From: Anaerolinea sp.
Lineage (GTDB): Bacteria > Chloroflexota > Anaerolineae > Anaerolineales > Villigracilaceae
Assembly: GCA_020723805.1 (NCBI GenBank)
Contig: DYID01000030.1
Span: 1-44,078 of the forward strand
DNA: 44,078 nucleotides
Direction: 5' to 3'
Made by a program: the position numbers and the translations under genes
Shown: piece by piece, positions 9,259 to 17,434 of the stretch
How the letters are laid out: each line of letters begins with the position of its first letter
Position numbering within the stretch: the first letter of the stretch is position 1
Notes under the pieces: model-generated
Database searches by the model: none
What the model was told of the DNA's origin: nothing
What the model saw: the letters and a program-made list of their open reading frames with translations, nothing else

Positions 9259-11388
9259 ATGACACCGGAAAAGATTGGGCGCTACGAAATCAGGGCGGAA
9301 TTGGGACGCGGCGGCATGGCAACCGTCTATCACGGCTACGACCCGCGCTTCGAACGTGAAGTGGCGGTCAAAGTTCTGCCCCCCGAGCTCCTGCATTCGG
9401 ACCCGCAATTCAAACTGCGCTTCGAACGCGAGGCGAAGATCATCGCCCAGTTAGAGCATCCCTCCATCGTGCCAGTCTATGATGTGGGGGACGAAAACGG
9501 TCAGCCTTACTTCGTCATGCGGTATATGAACGGCGGCTCGCTGGCGGAACGCATCAAGCAGCGAGTGATGTCGGTGGAGGAAGCCGCTAAAATCCTCGGG
9601 CAGATCGCCCCCGGACTGGACGAGGCGCACAGCAAAGGCATCGTCCACCGCGACTTGAAGCCCAGCAACATCCTCTTCGACTCCAAAGGGACGCCCTACA
9701 TCTCCGATTTTGGCATCGCCAAGTTGTCGCAGGCACAGGCGAGCAGTGTCACCGGCAGCGCCATCATCGGCACGCCCGCCTACATGGCGCCCGAACAAGC
9801 CGCCGGCGAAGCCGTGGACGGACGTTCGGACATCTATGCCCTGGGCATCATCCTTTTCGAGATGTTGACCGGGCGCCAGCCCTACGAAGCCGACACGCCC
9901 ATGGGGGTGGCAATCAAACACATTACCGAGCCGGTGCCGCACATCCTGGAAGCCAACCCCAACCTGCCGCCCGAGGTGGACGCCATCATCCAAAAGGCAA
10001 TGGCGAAGCGCAAGGAAGACCGCTTTGCCACCGCCATGGAACTGGTGGATGCCTTGCGCATGGTCGGGTCCACCGCTGCGACGCAGTTGCGCACCGTCAA
10101 AGTTGCGCCCAAGACGGTGGCTACCGCCGAGAAAGCCGCCGAAAAAGTTGCCGCGCCAGCCGCTCGAAGACCGTTGGGCATCTGGCTGATTCTCGTCCCC
10201 GTTCTTTTGCTGGGAATGCTTGGGGGAGGCTATGCCTTGTTGAGTCGTATCAACCGTCCCGTAGAGACAGAGGCGCCGGTCGTCATCCCCACGTGGACTA
10301 CTGTTCCACCATCCTCCACATCCCCTATTCCCACCCTCGAACCGACCAAGGAAGCGCCGGTTCTTATTGTCCCCACCGATACCCCGCCTCTTTCCACGCC
10401 AACGCCGGCACCGCCCAAGATTCCTGTCATCGGCGGCGCGGATAAGATCGCCTTCGTCGCCAACAACGAAATCTGGCTGATGAATGTGGACGGCTCGGGC
10501 TTGGAGCAGATCACCTTCGACGGCGCCGTCAAAACCGACCTGCAATGGGTGGGTCCCGATTACCGTTACCTGCTTTTCATCAGCGGAAAAATCGTCAAAT
10601 ACTACGACAGCCAGAGCGGCGCTGTGGATACGCTGGTCAACTTCCCCTCGGAAGTTTCGGTGGACGCATTTCAGGTTTCGCACGATGGCAAGCAGGTGAT
10701 GATTGCCATGAGCAACAACATTTTTGTAGTGCCATTCGACATTGCGGCGCTCAAACCGGTGACCAACCGGCGGCAACTTGCCCAACTGAAGGACAGTTGT
10801 CTCGTTCAACAGGTGCCGAAGACGTACACCATTGCCCGCGTGCGCGAAGCGCGCTGGTCGTGGGACGATAAACTGGTGGCATGGCTCTTTACCGGCAACG
10901 ATGCCGTCAACCCCAACCTGCAAGCCGAACAGGTGAGCGTGCTCGATATTTCAGCCTGCAAGCCGGAACTGATTGACCAGAAAGACAACTTCCCCGGTAC
11001 GCGCTTTGTCCCCTCGGGGTATCAATCGCGCGAAATCCCCGATTTCGACTGGGACGGATACGAACTGTTTGCCTTCAACACTTCGCGGCGCAACAATGGT
11101 TGGGGCGAGCTTCACATCTACAACTGGAAACTTTACAAGGGCGTTCATTACTCCCCGCTTGGTCCCTGCTGTTACCGCGATGCACGCTGGAGTCCGGACG
11201 GCACCTACCTTCTGTTTGCCTTCCAAGACCTTGCCCTGGGTCCCGATGCCAAAACCATGCTCTATTACGTGCCGGTCGGCGAATTAGGGGCAGGCGCAAA
11301 ATTCACCCCTCTGCCTTTGCCGCCCGATTTCTTCAAGAACCCGCGCGAAGCCCCGCAGCCTGCCTTGCGCCCTGCGATAACCCCCTGA
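9259..11388 (+). CDS. Transmembrane Ser/Thr protein kinase (PknB-like) with extracytoplasmic TolB-like propeller
   Basis: This is a 709-aa Hanks-type kinase. The ATG at 9259 was chosen because the kinase fold begins at once (KIGRYEIRAELGRGGM) and the promoter sits just upstream; a longer in-frame reading exists but has no support. Visible motifs are the glycine loop GRGGMATV, Lys38 in AVKVL, HRDLKPSN (Asp132), DFG (Asp150) and APEQ. Residues 270-305 are a basic juxtamembrane linker, 306-328 a membrane helix, and 335-400 a Pro/Thr-rich stalk. The outer part has WD40/TolB-like blades (ADKIAFVANNEIWLMNVDGSG, DARWSPDGTYLLF). The outer propeller may sense an extracellular ligand. Its 3' end overlaps the convergent pyrD gene by 56 bp. 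Likely partners are the PP2C and FHA proteins at 27.7-30.7 kb. Confidence 0.92.
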   Translation: MTPEKIGRYEIRAELGRGGMATVYHGYDPRFEREVAVKVLPPELLHSDPQFKLRFEREAKIIAQLEHPSIVPVYDVGDENGQPYFVMRYMNGGSLAERIKQRVMSVEEAAKILGQIAPGLDEAHSKGIVHRDLKPSNILFDSKGTPYISDFGIAKLSQAQASSVTGSAIIGTPAYMAPEQAAGEAVDGRSDIYALGIILFEMLTGRQPYEADTPMGVAIKHITEPVPHILEANPNLPPEVDAIIQKAMAKRKEDRFATAMELVDALRMVGSTAATQLRTVKVAPKTVATAEKAAEKVAAPAARRPLGIWLILVPVLLLGMLGGGYALLSRINRPVETEAPVVIPTWTTVPPSSTSPIPTLEPTKEAPVLIVPTDTPPLSTPTPAPPKIPVIGGADKIAFVANNEIWLMNVDGSGLEQITFDGAVKTDLQWVGPDYRYLLFISGKIVKYYDSQSGAVDTLVNFPSEVSVDAFQVSHDGKQVMIAMSNNIFVVPFDIAALKPVTNRRQLAQLKDSCLVQQVPKTYTIARVREARWSWDDKLVAWLFTGNDAVNPNLQAEQVSVLDISACKPELIDQKDNFPGTRFVPSGYQSREIPDFDWDGYELFAFNTSRRNNGWGELHIYNWKLYKGVHYSPLGPCCYRDARWSPDGTYLLFAFQDLALGPDAKTMLYYVPVGELGAGAKFTPLPLPPDFFKNPREAPQPALRPAITP

Positions 11389-12382
11389 CAATTTCCCGCA
11401 CCAGCGCCGGTCCCCGATAAATCAACCCCGTATAAACCTGCACCAGACTCGCCCCCAAGGCGAGTCTCTTTTTTGCGTCTTCGGGACTCATAATCCCGCC
11501 GGCGCTGATCACCGGGACTCTCCCCTCGACCAACTTCACCACCCGCCTCAACACCGCTTCACTGCGGACCTTCAGCGGGCTCCCGCTTAATCCACCTTCT
11601 TCTCCCCGATGCTTTGACCGCAGTCCCTTGCGCGCCAGCGTGGTGTTTGTGGCGATGATGCCGTCCATGCCTTTTTCCACGATTACGCCAACGGCGTCCT
11701 CCAATTCTTCTTCGCTTAGGTCGGGCGAAATTTTTACGAGGATGGGGCGTTTCACGTTCCAAGTTCCACGTTCCAGGTTGATTTGGTCGAGCAGGTTTTC
11801 TAACATCTCACGCCCTTGCAATCTGCGCAACCCAACCGTGTTCGGTGATGAAATGTTGATCGTCAAATAATCCGCGAGCGGGGCGAAGAAACGCATCAAC
11901 TGAACATAGTCGGCGGCGGCTTCTTCGAGAGAGGTGTCCTTGTTTTTGCCGAGATTGACCCCAATCACCGCTGATGACCAATTGCGAATCGCTGATAACT
12001 GCTTGCTGACAAATTCCGCTCCCCTGCTGGGAAATCCCATGCGGTTGATGACAGCTTCCTCCTGCGGGAGGCGAAACACGCGCGGTTTGGGGTTGCCAGG
12101 CTGAGGCTTGAGAGTGACCGTCCCCACTTCGATGTGACCGAAGCCAAGCGCGGCGAGTCCGCGAACGGCGAGGGCGTCCTTGTCGTATCCCGCCGCCAGC
12201 CCGACGGGATTTTTGAAGGTCAAGCCGAATGCCCGAACGGGTTTGGATGGCGTCTGATAAAGTTGTGAGAGGAACCAGTTGGAAAGTGGAAAGTTGCCTG
12301 CGGCGCGTAACAGTTGAAGCGTGATGTGATGCGCGGCTTCAGGATCGAGCGAAAAAAGCAAAGGGCGCAGCAAGGAGTACAT
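11333..12382 (-). CDS. pyrD: Dihydroorotate dehydrogenase, quinone-dependent (class 2)
   Basis: This enzyme oxidises dihydroorotate to orotate and passes electrons to quinone at the membrane. The start ATG 12382 has AAAGGAAAAC upstream and gives 349 aa. The N-terminal helices (MYSLLRPLLFSLDPEAAHH) mark the class 2 membrane-associated type. Family motifs present are GFGHIEVGTVT, GVNLGKNKDT, NISSPNT with the catalytic Ser, IATNTT, EGGLSG and GASLVQVYTG. The usual GFNxxG segment reads GFPSRG, replacing an Asn normally near orotate. Two stretches (about 11751-11777 and 11960-12003) look like dispersed heptamer repeats read as protein (GTWNVKR; SAIRNW). It is the last gene of the minus-strand pyr cluster and overlaps the kinase gene tail to tail. 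Confidence 0.95.
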   Translation of the reverse strand: MYSLLRPLLFSLDPEAAHHITLQLLRAAGNFPLSNWFLSQLYQTPSKPVRAFGLTFKNPVGLAAGYDKDALAVRGLAALGFGHIEVGTVTLKPQPGNPKPRVFRLPQEEAVINRMGFPSRGAEFVSKQLSAIRNWSSAVIGVNLGKNKDTSLEEAAADYVQLMRFFAPLADYLTINISSPNTVGLRRLQGREMLENLLDQINLERGTWNVKRPILVKISPDLSEEELEDAVGVIVEKGMDGIIATNTTLARKGLRSKHRGEEGGLSGSPLKVRSEAVLRRVVKLVEGRVPVISAGGIMSPEDAKKRLALGASLVQVYTGLIYRGPALVREIVRGLSQGARQAAGLRAGS

Positions 12383-12439
12383 GTTTTCCTTTTGTGTTCC
12401 TTCGTGCCGTTTCGGCAATCTCAATGCAAGCCACCGCGG

Positions 12440-12949
12440 TTAAAAACGCTTCTGTCCGCTTTTATCCAAAAAATACTGGATGATTTCCTCCTCGGGGTGC
12501 GGCACATTCATGAGGGCGAACATCGCCGCCAGTTCGCCGCGGTGATGCGTGTTGTGATTCGGCGGTTGGACCACCATTTGCCACAACGGCAGGGTGAAGG
12601 TCTCGCCTTTGGGGTTGGTATAGGTCACGGCGCGCTGGAGCGTCTCTTCGGTTTGTTCGGCGAGGAAGGCGCGCATGGTCTTTTCCACATCCGCCCAATA
12701 GGCGCGGATGGATGCGACGGTGGGAAAATCCTTCGGGTCGAGAAACTCGCCCTTTTCGCCGCGCCAGCGCTGCTGCCACATGCGCTCGGAACTCATCATG
12801 TGTACCAGCGTCGCCTGAACGCTGTCCCAGGAATGTCCCTGCTTGCGGAAGAGTTGCTCGTCAGTCAGCGTCTCGGCAACGGCGAGGTAACGCTTGTTCG
12901 CCCAGTAGTTGTAATCGTAAAGTTCGGTAAGGTATTCAACAAGATTCAT
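12440..12949 (-). CDS. DinB-family (DUF664-like) metal-binding protein
   Basis: This 169-aa protein has the DinB four-helix-bundle pattern. It begins MNLVEYLTELYDYNYWANKR, has a first His in TLVHMMSSERMW and a late NHNTHHRGE, giving the usual three-His metal site. Family members include thiol-dependent transferases and proteins of unknown role, so the substrate cannot be given. It sits between pyrE and pyrD on the same strand (44 and 57 bases away) and is probably cotranscribed. Its link to pyrimidine synthesis is unclear. Confidence 0.85.
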   Translation of the reverse strand: MNLVEYLTELYDYNYWANKRYLAVAETLTDEQLFRKQGHSWDSVQATLVHMMSSERMWQQRWRGEKGEFLDPKDFPTVASIRAYWADVEKTMRAFLAEQTEETLQRAVTYTNPKGETFTLPLWQMVVQPPNHNTHHRGELAAMFALMNVPHPEEEIIQYFLDKSGQKRF

Positions 12950-12993
12950 AATTCGGTCCGTTTACGGGTTGGAATGTTTTCATGTTTGAGCGT

Positions 12994-13620
12994 TTACACA
13001 TTGGCGCGTTCCAAAAACTTCCTTGTTTCCTCGATCTTTCCACTTTCTATTTTCCCCGCCTCCTCCCAGTAATCCAACATCTGCGTAATGGTCAACACCG
13101 CGTGCAGAGAGTACCCCGCCTGCGCCAGCGACTCCTTCGCGCCCGACTGGCGGTCAATCAGCACGACGACATCTTTCACGACCAAGCCCGCCCCCGTCAG
13201 TTTTTCGATGGCTTCGAATTTGCTCCCGCCGGTGGTGGCGAGATCGTCAATGACCACGACCGTCTCGCCGGCGTGGTATTCGCCTTCGATTTCGGCTTTC
13301 GTGCCGTAGGTCTTGGCTTCTTTGCGCGGGTAGATCATCGGGTAGTTCCCCGCGAGGGAGATGGCGGTGGCGATGGGGATGGCAGCGTAGGGCAAACCGG
13401 CGATGCGTGAAAAGTGAAGAGCAGAAAGTAGAGGCAGGTAGGCTTGGGCAATCTGAGCGAGCAATTTGGGGTAGGTGATGATTTGCCGCAAGTCAATGTA
13501 AATCGGAGATTTGAGCCCCGACTTGAGGGTGAACTCGCCGAATTTGATACACCCTGCTTCGAGGAGACCATCCGCGAGGGAGGAGAGTGGGTAATTGGTA
13601 ATTGGTAATTGGTTGGACAT
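12994..13620 (-). CDS. pyrE: Orotate phosphoribosyltransferase
   Basis: This enzyme converts orotate plus PRPP to orotidine 5'-phosphate. The product is 208 aa. The PRPP motif VVVIDDLATTGGSK, the Lys-rich loop near YPRKEAKTYGTK, and KFGEFTLKSGLKSPIYIDLR are typical. ATG 13620 was chosen for its AAGGAT upstream and because homology begins soon after. The first residues (SNQLPITNYPLSS) are encoded by an aattggt heptamer repeat, so the N-terminal tail is repeat-derived. The C-terminal ESGKIEETRKF also looks repeat-derived. It lies 50 bases downstream of pyrF. Confidence 0.95.
   Translation of the reverse strand: MSNQLPITNYPLSSLADGLLEAGCIKFGEFTLKSGLKSPIYIDLRQIITYPKLLAQIAQAYLPLLSALHFSRIAGLPYAAIPIATAISLAGNYPMIYPRKEAKTYGTKAEIEGEYHAGETVVVIDDLATTGGSKFEAIEKLTGAGLVVKDVVVLIDRQSGAKESLAQAGYSLHAVLTITQMLDYWEEAGKIESGKIEETRKFLERANV
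13592..13614. repeat. Heptamer repeat aattggt inside the pyrE start region
   Basis: About three tandem aattggt heptamers occur here. The same repeat recurs at about 16798-16825 just upstream of pyrB. It encodes residues 3-9 of PyrE. Confidence 0.85.
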
Positions 13621-13670
13621 GGGCAAATCCTTTTTGAACACGGATTACGCGGATGGAAGTTTGTCCCCGT

Positions 13671-14522
13671 CTATCCGCGTTCTCCGCGTCCTATTGCTCT
13701 TTTGATATTCAAGATCTGATCCCGTATCTCCGCCGCGGCACGAGCGGGATTCTCCGCCCGCGAGATGGCGCGCGAGATGGGGATGAGCAGTCCCTTGCCG
13801 TCGCTTCGCAAGCCGGACCTGAGAGTCGTCTCCAGTTCCCCGCCCTGAGTCCCCACCCCCGGCGCGAGGAACCACAGGTCGGGCGCGGCGGCGCGAATCA
13901 TTTCCATGATTTGCGGGTGCGTTGCGCCGACCACGATGCCCACGTTGTTTTTCTCGTTCCATTGTTCCGCGAGTTTTGCCACATAAATGTAGAGCGGCAT
14001 GGGCATATCCGATCCCATCGGCATGACCAGCAGGTTTTGCAAATCCATCGAACCCGCATTGGACGTTTTGCACAGGAGAAAGACGCCCTTTTCTGGATTT
14101 TGGATGAACGGCTCGATGGAGTCTTTGCCGAGATACGGGCTCAGCGTGATGCAATCCACGCCAAGATTTTCAAAGGCAGATTTTGCATACGCTTCCGCCG
14201 TTGAAGCAATGTCGCCTCGCTTCGCGTCGAGGATGATGGGAATGCGCGAGTCGAGTCGGTGCGACTCTTCGCGGATGGCTTCGATGACCTGCTTGAGCGC
14301 CGTCCACCCCTCCGCGCCGAAGACCTCGAAGAACGCGGCGTTGGGTTTGAATGCCGCAGCGTAGGGAGCGGTCGCTCGGACGAGAGTCAGGCAAAAGTCG
14401 AGGGCGGAAGCGGGCGAAGGCTCTTTGAGGTCGGAGAGGTGCGGGTCGAGTCCAATGCACAAGAGGGAGGAAGAGTCTTCGACGCGTTTTTCCAGAAGAG
14501 AGAAGAAGGCTCCCATTTTCAT
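13671..14522 (-). CDS. pyrF: Orotidine 5'-phosphate decarboxylase, subfamily 2
   Basis: This enzyme decarboxylates OMP to UMP, the last step of de novo UMP synthesis. At 283 aa it has the longer subfamily 2 form. Visible motifs are LCIGLDPHL, AAFKPNAAFFE, IILDAKRGDIAST (catalytic Asp-Lys-Asp site), LSPYLGKDSIEPF and FLAPGVGTQGG. The start at 14522 overlaps the stop of the upstream 391-aa gene as ATGA, implying translational coupling. The tail and the 50-base gap to pyrE are made of a ccgcg/cggat type dispersed repeat (about 13633-13690). Confidence 0.95.
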   Translation of the reverse strand: MKMGAFFSLLEKRVEDSSSLLCIGLDPHLSDLKEPSPASALDFCLTLVRATAPYAAAFKPNAAFFEVFGAEGWTALKQVIEAIREESHRLDSRIPIILDAKRGDIASTAEAYAKSAFENLGVDCITLSPYLGKDSIEPFIQNPEKGVFLLCKTSNAGSMDLQNLLVMPMGSDMPMPLYIYVAKLAEQWNEKNNVGIVVGATHPQIMEMIRAAAPDLWFLAPGVGTQGGELETTLRSGLRSDGKGLLIPISRAISRAENPARAAAEIRDQILNIKRAIGRGERG

Positions 14523-15694
14523 CGAGCCTTTTCCTCTTCCCATGCGGCGAGTACATTGGCAATACAACGCCCATCGGCGCCATAATATTTTAGCGTCCGG
14601 GAAATGTTATTGGTAAGCGGGCGCAGATTGTGGAGGGCGCGGGCTGTCTCCTCCTCTGTGGCTAGCCCCAGACGCGTGAGAAAACGCAAATAGGCCGGCA
14701 ACAACTCGATCGTTGCCGCCAGATGGAAGGGCTTGGCACCCAAAAATTGAGCCAAGTCAACGAGAGATCGATCAAGCGTTCCGTAGGCAGGAATGAGGGA
14801 GATAGTCTGCACACTCTTCGTACTCCTCTGTTCTTTGGATTTGCCGCTGCGCCCCTTTTTTGTTTGACCAATCCCCGCCTGCTTGACTATGGCAATTGCA
14901 ATTTGCTCCCATGCCATATCTGCCCGCCCGTAGGGAATCCCTCTCCAATGTTGGTCTGCCACGAATTCGGCGAGCAGGTTGTGAATGTTTGTTTGCAGTT
15001 GTTCATTCCCCAATGAAGAGGAAAAATCAGCAGATTTCCACTCGGAAGGCGCCCGAGCGGTCAGACGCGGAATAAACCGTTCCAACCAGCCTTCCTTCCA
15101 TTGAGGAATATACGGCGCAGTGGCAGCCAAAAAGGCTGAGTCTTGGGGAGCAGGTGTTGGATTCGTATTAAGATAATCCCAGAGCATTAGCCGCCCAATC
15201 TCGCTGGCAAACTCATCAGCCGCCCACTCTACTAGATCGGGAGCGGTTTTGATTTTTGGCAGGGCATCCGCCATCACCGGCACGATGAGTTTTTCCAAAC
15301 CATGATACGCCATTTGATATACAATGTTGTAGTAGATATCCACGTCGGTTTCGTTTCTGAAAAAGTCCAATAAAGATGGGATTTCATCCCAGCGGTCATC
15401 TTCGATTGCAAACGAAATCAGGGAGCGAAGGAAATACTTGCCTTCCTTTTTGTATACCTCAGGCGCTTTTTCGCGAAGTCGCCAGACCAGTTCGGCATAA
15501 CGCGCATGCTGGTCGGCGCCTTCAGGCAGAATGTTTACGATTTCTTCCAGCATTTCAAAAGCCAGTTCCTCGTCCATCTTGCCTGAATCCAACACCGCGA
15601 GAAAGGTCTCGATTTTCTGCTCCAAGCCGGCTTCGCCGAAAATATCCCAAAAATCATCTGCGTCTGGGTCAAACTGCTTCTTTTTAGGTTGCAT
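14519..15694 (-). CDS. Unknown helical protein embedded in the pyrimidine operon
   Basis: I do not recognise this 391-aa protein. ATG 15694 was chosen for AAGGAG eight bases upstream. It begins MQPKKKQFDPDADDFWDIFGEAG and appears almost all alpha-helical, with many short amphipathic helices (KIETFLAVLDSGKMDEELAFEM) reminiscent of helical-repeat scaffolds. A basic low-complexity stretch (KKGRSGKSKEQRSTKS) lies near residue 285. There is no signal peptide or membrane segment. It lies between pyrB (115 bases upstream) and pyrF (ATGA overlap), so it is expressed with the pathway and may assist or regulate it; that is inference from position only. Confidence 0.75.
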   Translation of the reverse strand: MQPKKKQFDPDADDFWDIFGEAGLEQKIETFLAVLDSGKMDEELAFEMLEEIVNILPEGADQHARYAELVWRLREKAPEVYKKEGKYFLRSLISFAIEDDRWDEIPSLLDFFRNETDVDIYYNIVYQMAYHGLEKLIVPVMADALPKIKTAPDLVEWAADEFASEIGRLMLWDYLNTNPTPAPQDSAFLAATAPYIPQWKEGWLERFIPRLTARAPSEWKSADFSSSLGNEQLQTNIHNLLAEFVADQHWRGIPYGRADMAWEQIAIAIVKQAGIGQTKKGRSGKSKEQRSTKSVQTISLIPAYGTLDRSLVDLAQFLGAKPFHLAATIELLPAYLRFLTRLGLATEEETARALHNLRPLTNNISRTLKYYGADGRCIANVLAAWEEEKAR

Positions 15695-15746
15695 GGCTTT
15701 CTCCTTGTAGGCTTTTGACATCGTCAAGCGGCTCAACTTTTTTGCA

Positions 15747-15792
15747 CAGGTACGCAAGTATACAAGCAGACACGTTTTTGCTTGCGTACCTG
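15747..15792. repeat. 12-bp perfect inverted repeat between pyrB and the 391-aa gene
   Basis: caggtacgcaag (15747-15758) pairs with cttgcgtacctg (15781-15792) across a 22-base loop. There is no T run right after it on the minus strand, so a pausing, processing or repeat-derived structure is more likely than a terminator. Confidence 0.7.
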
Positions 15793-15809
15793 TCAACTTA
15801 TCTACGTAT

Positions 15810-16787
15810 CTACGCTTTTCCAAGCACCATCGCCAGCAATGCCATTCTAACGTAAAGACCGTATTCCATCTGGCGGAAGTAGGCGGCGCGGGGATCGTCG
15901 TCGAAGTCCATGCTGATTTCGGTGACGCGCGGGAGCGGGTGCATGACAATCATTTCCTGCTTGGCGGCTTTCATGATTTCGGGGTCAATCACATACGCGC
16001 CTTTGACTTTCTCGTACTCGGCGGGATCCTCGAAGCGTTCCTTCTGGACGCGCGTGACGTACAGCACGTCGGTTTCGGGCAGGACTTTTTCGAGCGTGCT
16101 GTATTCGGCTTGCGGGATGCCCTTCGCCGCGACCTCGTCCATCACTTCCTTCGGCATTCGCAAAATATCGGGCGAGACGTAATTCAACTTGACCTTGAAG
16201 AGCGAGAGCAGGCGCGCCAGCGAGTGAACCGTGCGCCCGTATTTCAGATCGCCGAGCATGGTCACGGTGAGATTGTCGAGCCGCCCCAACTCCTCCATGA
16301 TGGTGAAAGTATCGAGCAGCGCTTGGGTGGGGTGTTCGCCGATTCCGTCGCCTGCGTTGATGACGGGCTTCTTCGCCGCCTTCGCCGCAATCGCCGCCGA
16401 GCCCGTTTCGGGGTGGCGCAGCACGATGACATCGGCGTAACATTCGAGCGTGCGGACGGTGTCGGTCAGGCTTTCGCCCTTCGTCACGGAGGAATACTTC
16501 ACTTCGTTGATGGGGATGACCGAGCCGCCGAGCCGTTCCATCGCGGCGGTGAACGACGACGACGTGCGCGTGGACGGCTCATAAAACAGATTGGCGAGAA
16601 TTTTCCCTTTGAGCAGGTCGAACGTGCCAATGCGCTCGACCATGCCGCGCATTTCGTGCGCCACGCCGAAGATGTATTCCAGGTCGGCGCGGTTGAACTG
16701 TTTGACGGATAGGATGTCCTTGCCGTACCACGAGGCATTCTTGTTTTCGCCGAAGGGGAGGTAGGGGGATTGAGATTCAGTGGGCAT
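15810..16787 (-). CDS. pyrB: Aspartate carbamoyltransferase catalytic subunit
   Basis: This enzyme joins carbamoyl phosphate and aspartate. The product is 325 aa from ATG 16787, behind AAGGAG at seven bases. The carbamoyl-phosphate motif [40 protein letters not shown] and [10 protein letters not shown] are present. No regulatory subunit (pyrI) is found in the window. A longer in-frame reading upstream passes through an aattggt/aattcgt heptamer repeat and is rejected. It follows the NIF3-like gene by 92 bases. Confidence 0.95.
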   Translation of the reverse strand: MPTESQSPYLPFGENKNASWYGKDILSVKQFNRADLEYIFGVAHEMRGMVERIGTFDLLKGKILANLFYEPSTRTSSSFTAAMERLGGSVIPINEVKYSSVTKGESLTDTVRTLECYADVIVLRHPETGSAAIAAKAAKKPVINAGDGIGEHPTQALLDTFTIMEELGRLDNLTVTMLGDLKYGRTVHSLARLLSLFKVKLNYVSPDILRMPKEVMDEVAAKGIPQAEYSTLEKVLPETDVLYVTRVQKERFEDPAEYEKVKGAYVIDPEIMKAAKQEMIVMHPLPRVTEISMDFDDDPRAAYFRQMEYGLYVRMALLAMVLGKA

Positions 16788-16879
16788 GTTTACTCCTTGG
16801 TTGGTAATTGGTAATTCGTAATTGGAGACTCGCTTCTTTCTTCGGGTGAGGTTGATTCGGTTTCGATGGGCATTTTCCA

Positions 16880-17215
16880 TCACCCAAACAGATGATTTGC
16901 CAGCGGGATGACGTTGATGACCGGCTCTTCGTAGGGATGCACGCGCTTTATCGCTTGAAGCGCCTCTTTCACCAACTCACGCCTGCAATTGACTTCGAGT
17001 TTATATTCCGCCACTTCGTTGATTTTGCCCTGCTCGCCCTCGAACGGGTTCGAGCCGGGCAGCGGGCGGAAAAATCCGCGCACGGGAGTCAGCGCGACGC
17101 AGTGGTCGTAATTGCCAATCACGCCCACGCCGATCTCAGAGAGCGCGTCGGCGAGTTTCAGGGCGTGGTCTTGCGGGACAAAGATTTCGAGTTTGACGTG
17201 GGTAAAGGTTTGCAT
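16880..17215 (-). CDS. YqfO/NIF3-associated CutA-like small protein
   Basis: This 111-aa protein resembles the stand-alone PII/CutA-like domain found inserted in NIF3/YqfO (DUF34) proteins. Motifs are [45 protein letters not shown] and [18 protein letters not shown]. The biochemical role of the family is poorly defined. Its start codon abuts a MITE-like insertion, and a possible promoter (TTGTCA at 17253-17248, TATAAA at 17228-17223, minus strand) spans the insertion boundary. It is upstream of pyrB on the same strand. Confidence 0.85.
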   Translation of the reverse strand: MQTFTHVKLEIFVPQDHALKLADALSEIGVGVIGNYDHCVALTPVRGFFRPLPGSNPFEGEQGKINEVAEYKLEVNCRRELVKEALQAIKRVHPYEEPVINVIPLANHLFG

Positions 17216-17228
17216 GGATATTTTTATA

Positions 17229-17378
17229 TGGCTTTCTCATTATCGCTTGACAATCTCATCAGTGTGTGGCGCGCCTTCAACGCGGATTGCGCCGATTAGA
17301 CGGATGGCGCGGATTTTTTGAAAAACATCGGCAAAATCCGCTAAATTCGCGACATCCGTGTTGAAAATGAGAAAACCA
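17229..17378. mobile_element. MITE-like insertion with inverted ends and 13-15 bp direct repeats
   Basis: The segment begins tggctttctcatt and ends aatgagaaaacca (12 of 13 paired). It is bracketed by direct repeats catggatatttttat (17213-17227 and 17377-17391, the right copy sharing two bases with the inverted repeat). The interior has an acggatg...catccgt hairpin typical of dispersed palindromes in this genome. It is noncoding. Such a long target duplication is unusual, so a different origin is possible. Confidence 0.55.
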
Positions 17379-17399
17379 TGGATATTTTTATCGGGCGTG

Positions 17400-17428
17400 T
17401 TGCCAAAAGGCACACAAAATGCTAGAAT
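17400..17428 (+). promoter_or_regulatory. Promoter for toxin-antitoxin pair, leaderless
   Basis: TTGCCA (17400-17405) and TAGAAT (17423-17428) are separated by 17 bp. The toxin ATG at 17435 follows after only 6 bases, and no ribosome-binding site is present. Confidence 0.7.
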
Positions 17429-17434
17429 TAGTAC

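Noticed and set aside
9451-10923. Long open frame (490 codons) antisense to the kinase gene
   Set aside because: Sense strand holds an intact kinase with membrane helix and propeller; the antisense frame is a codon-bias shadow.
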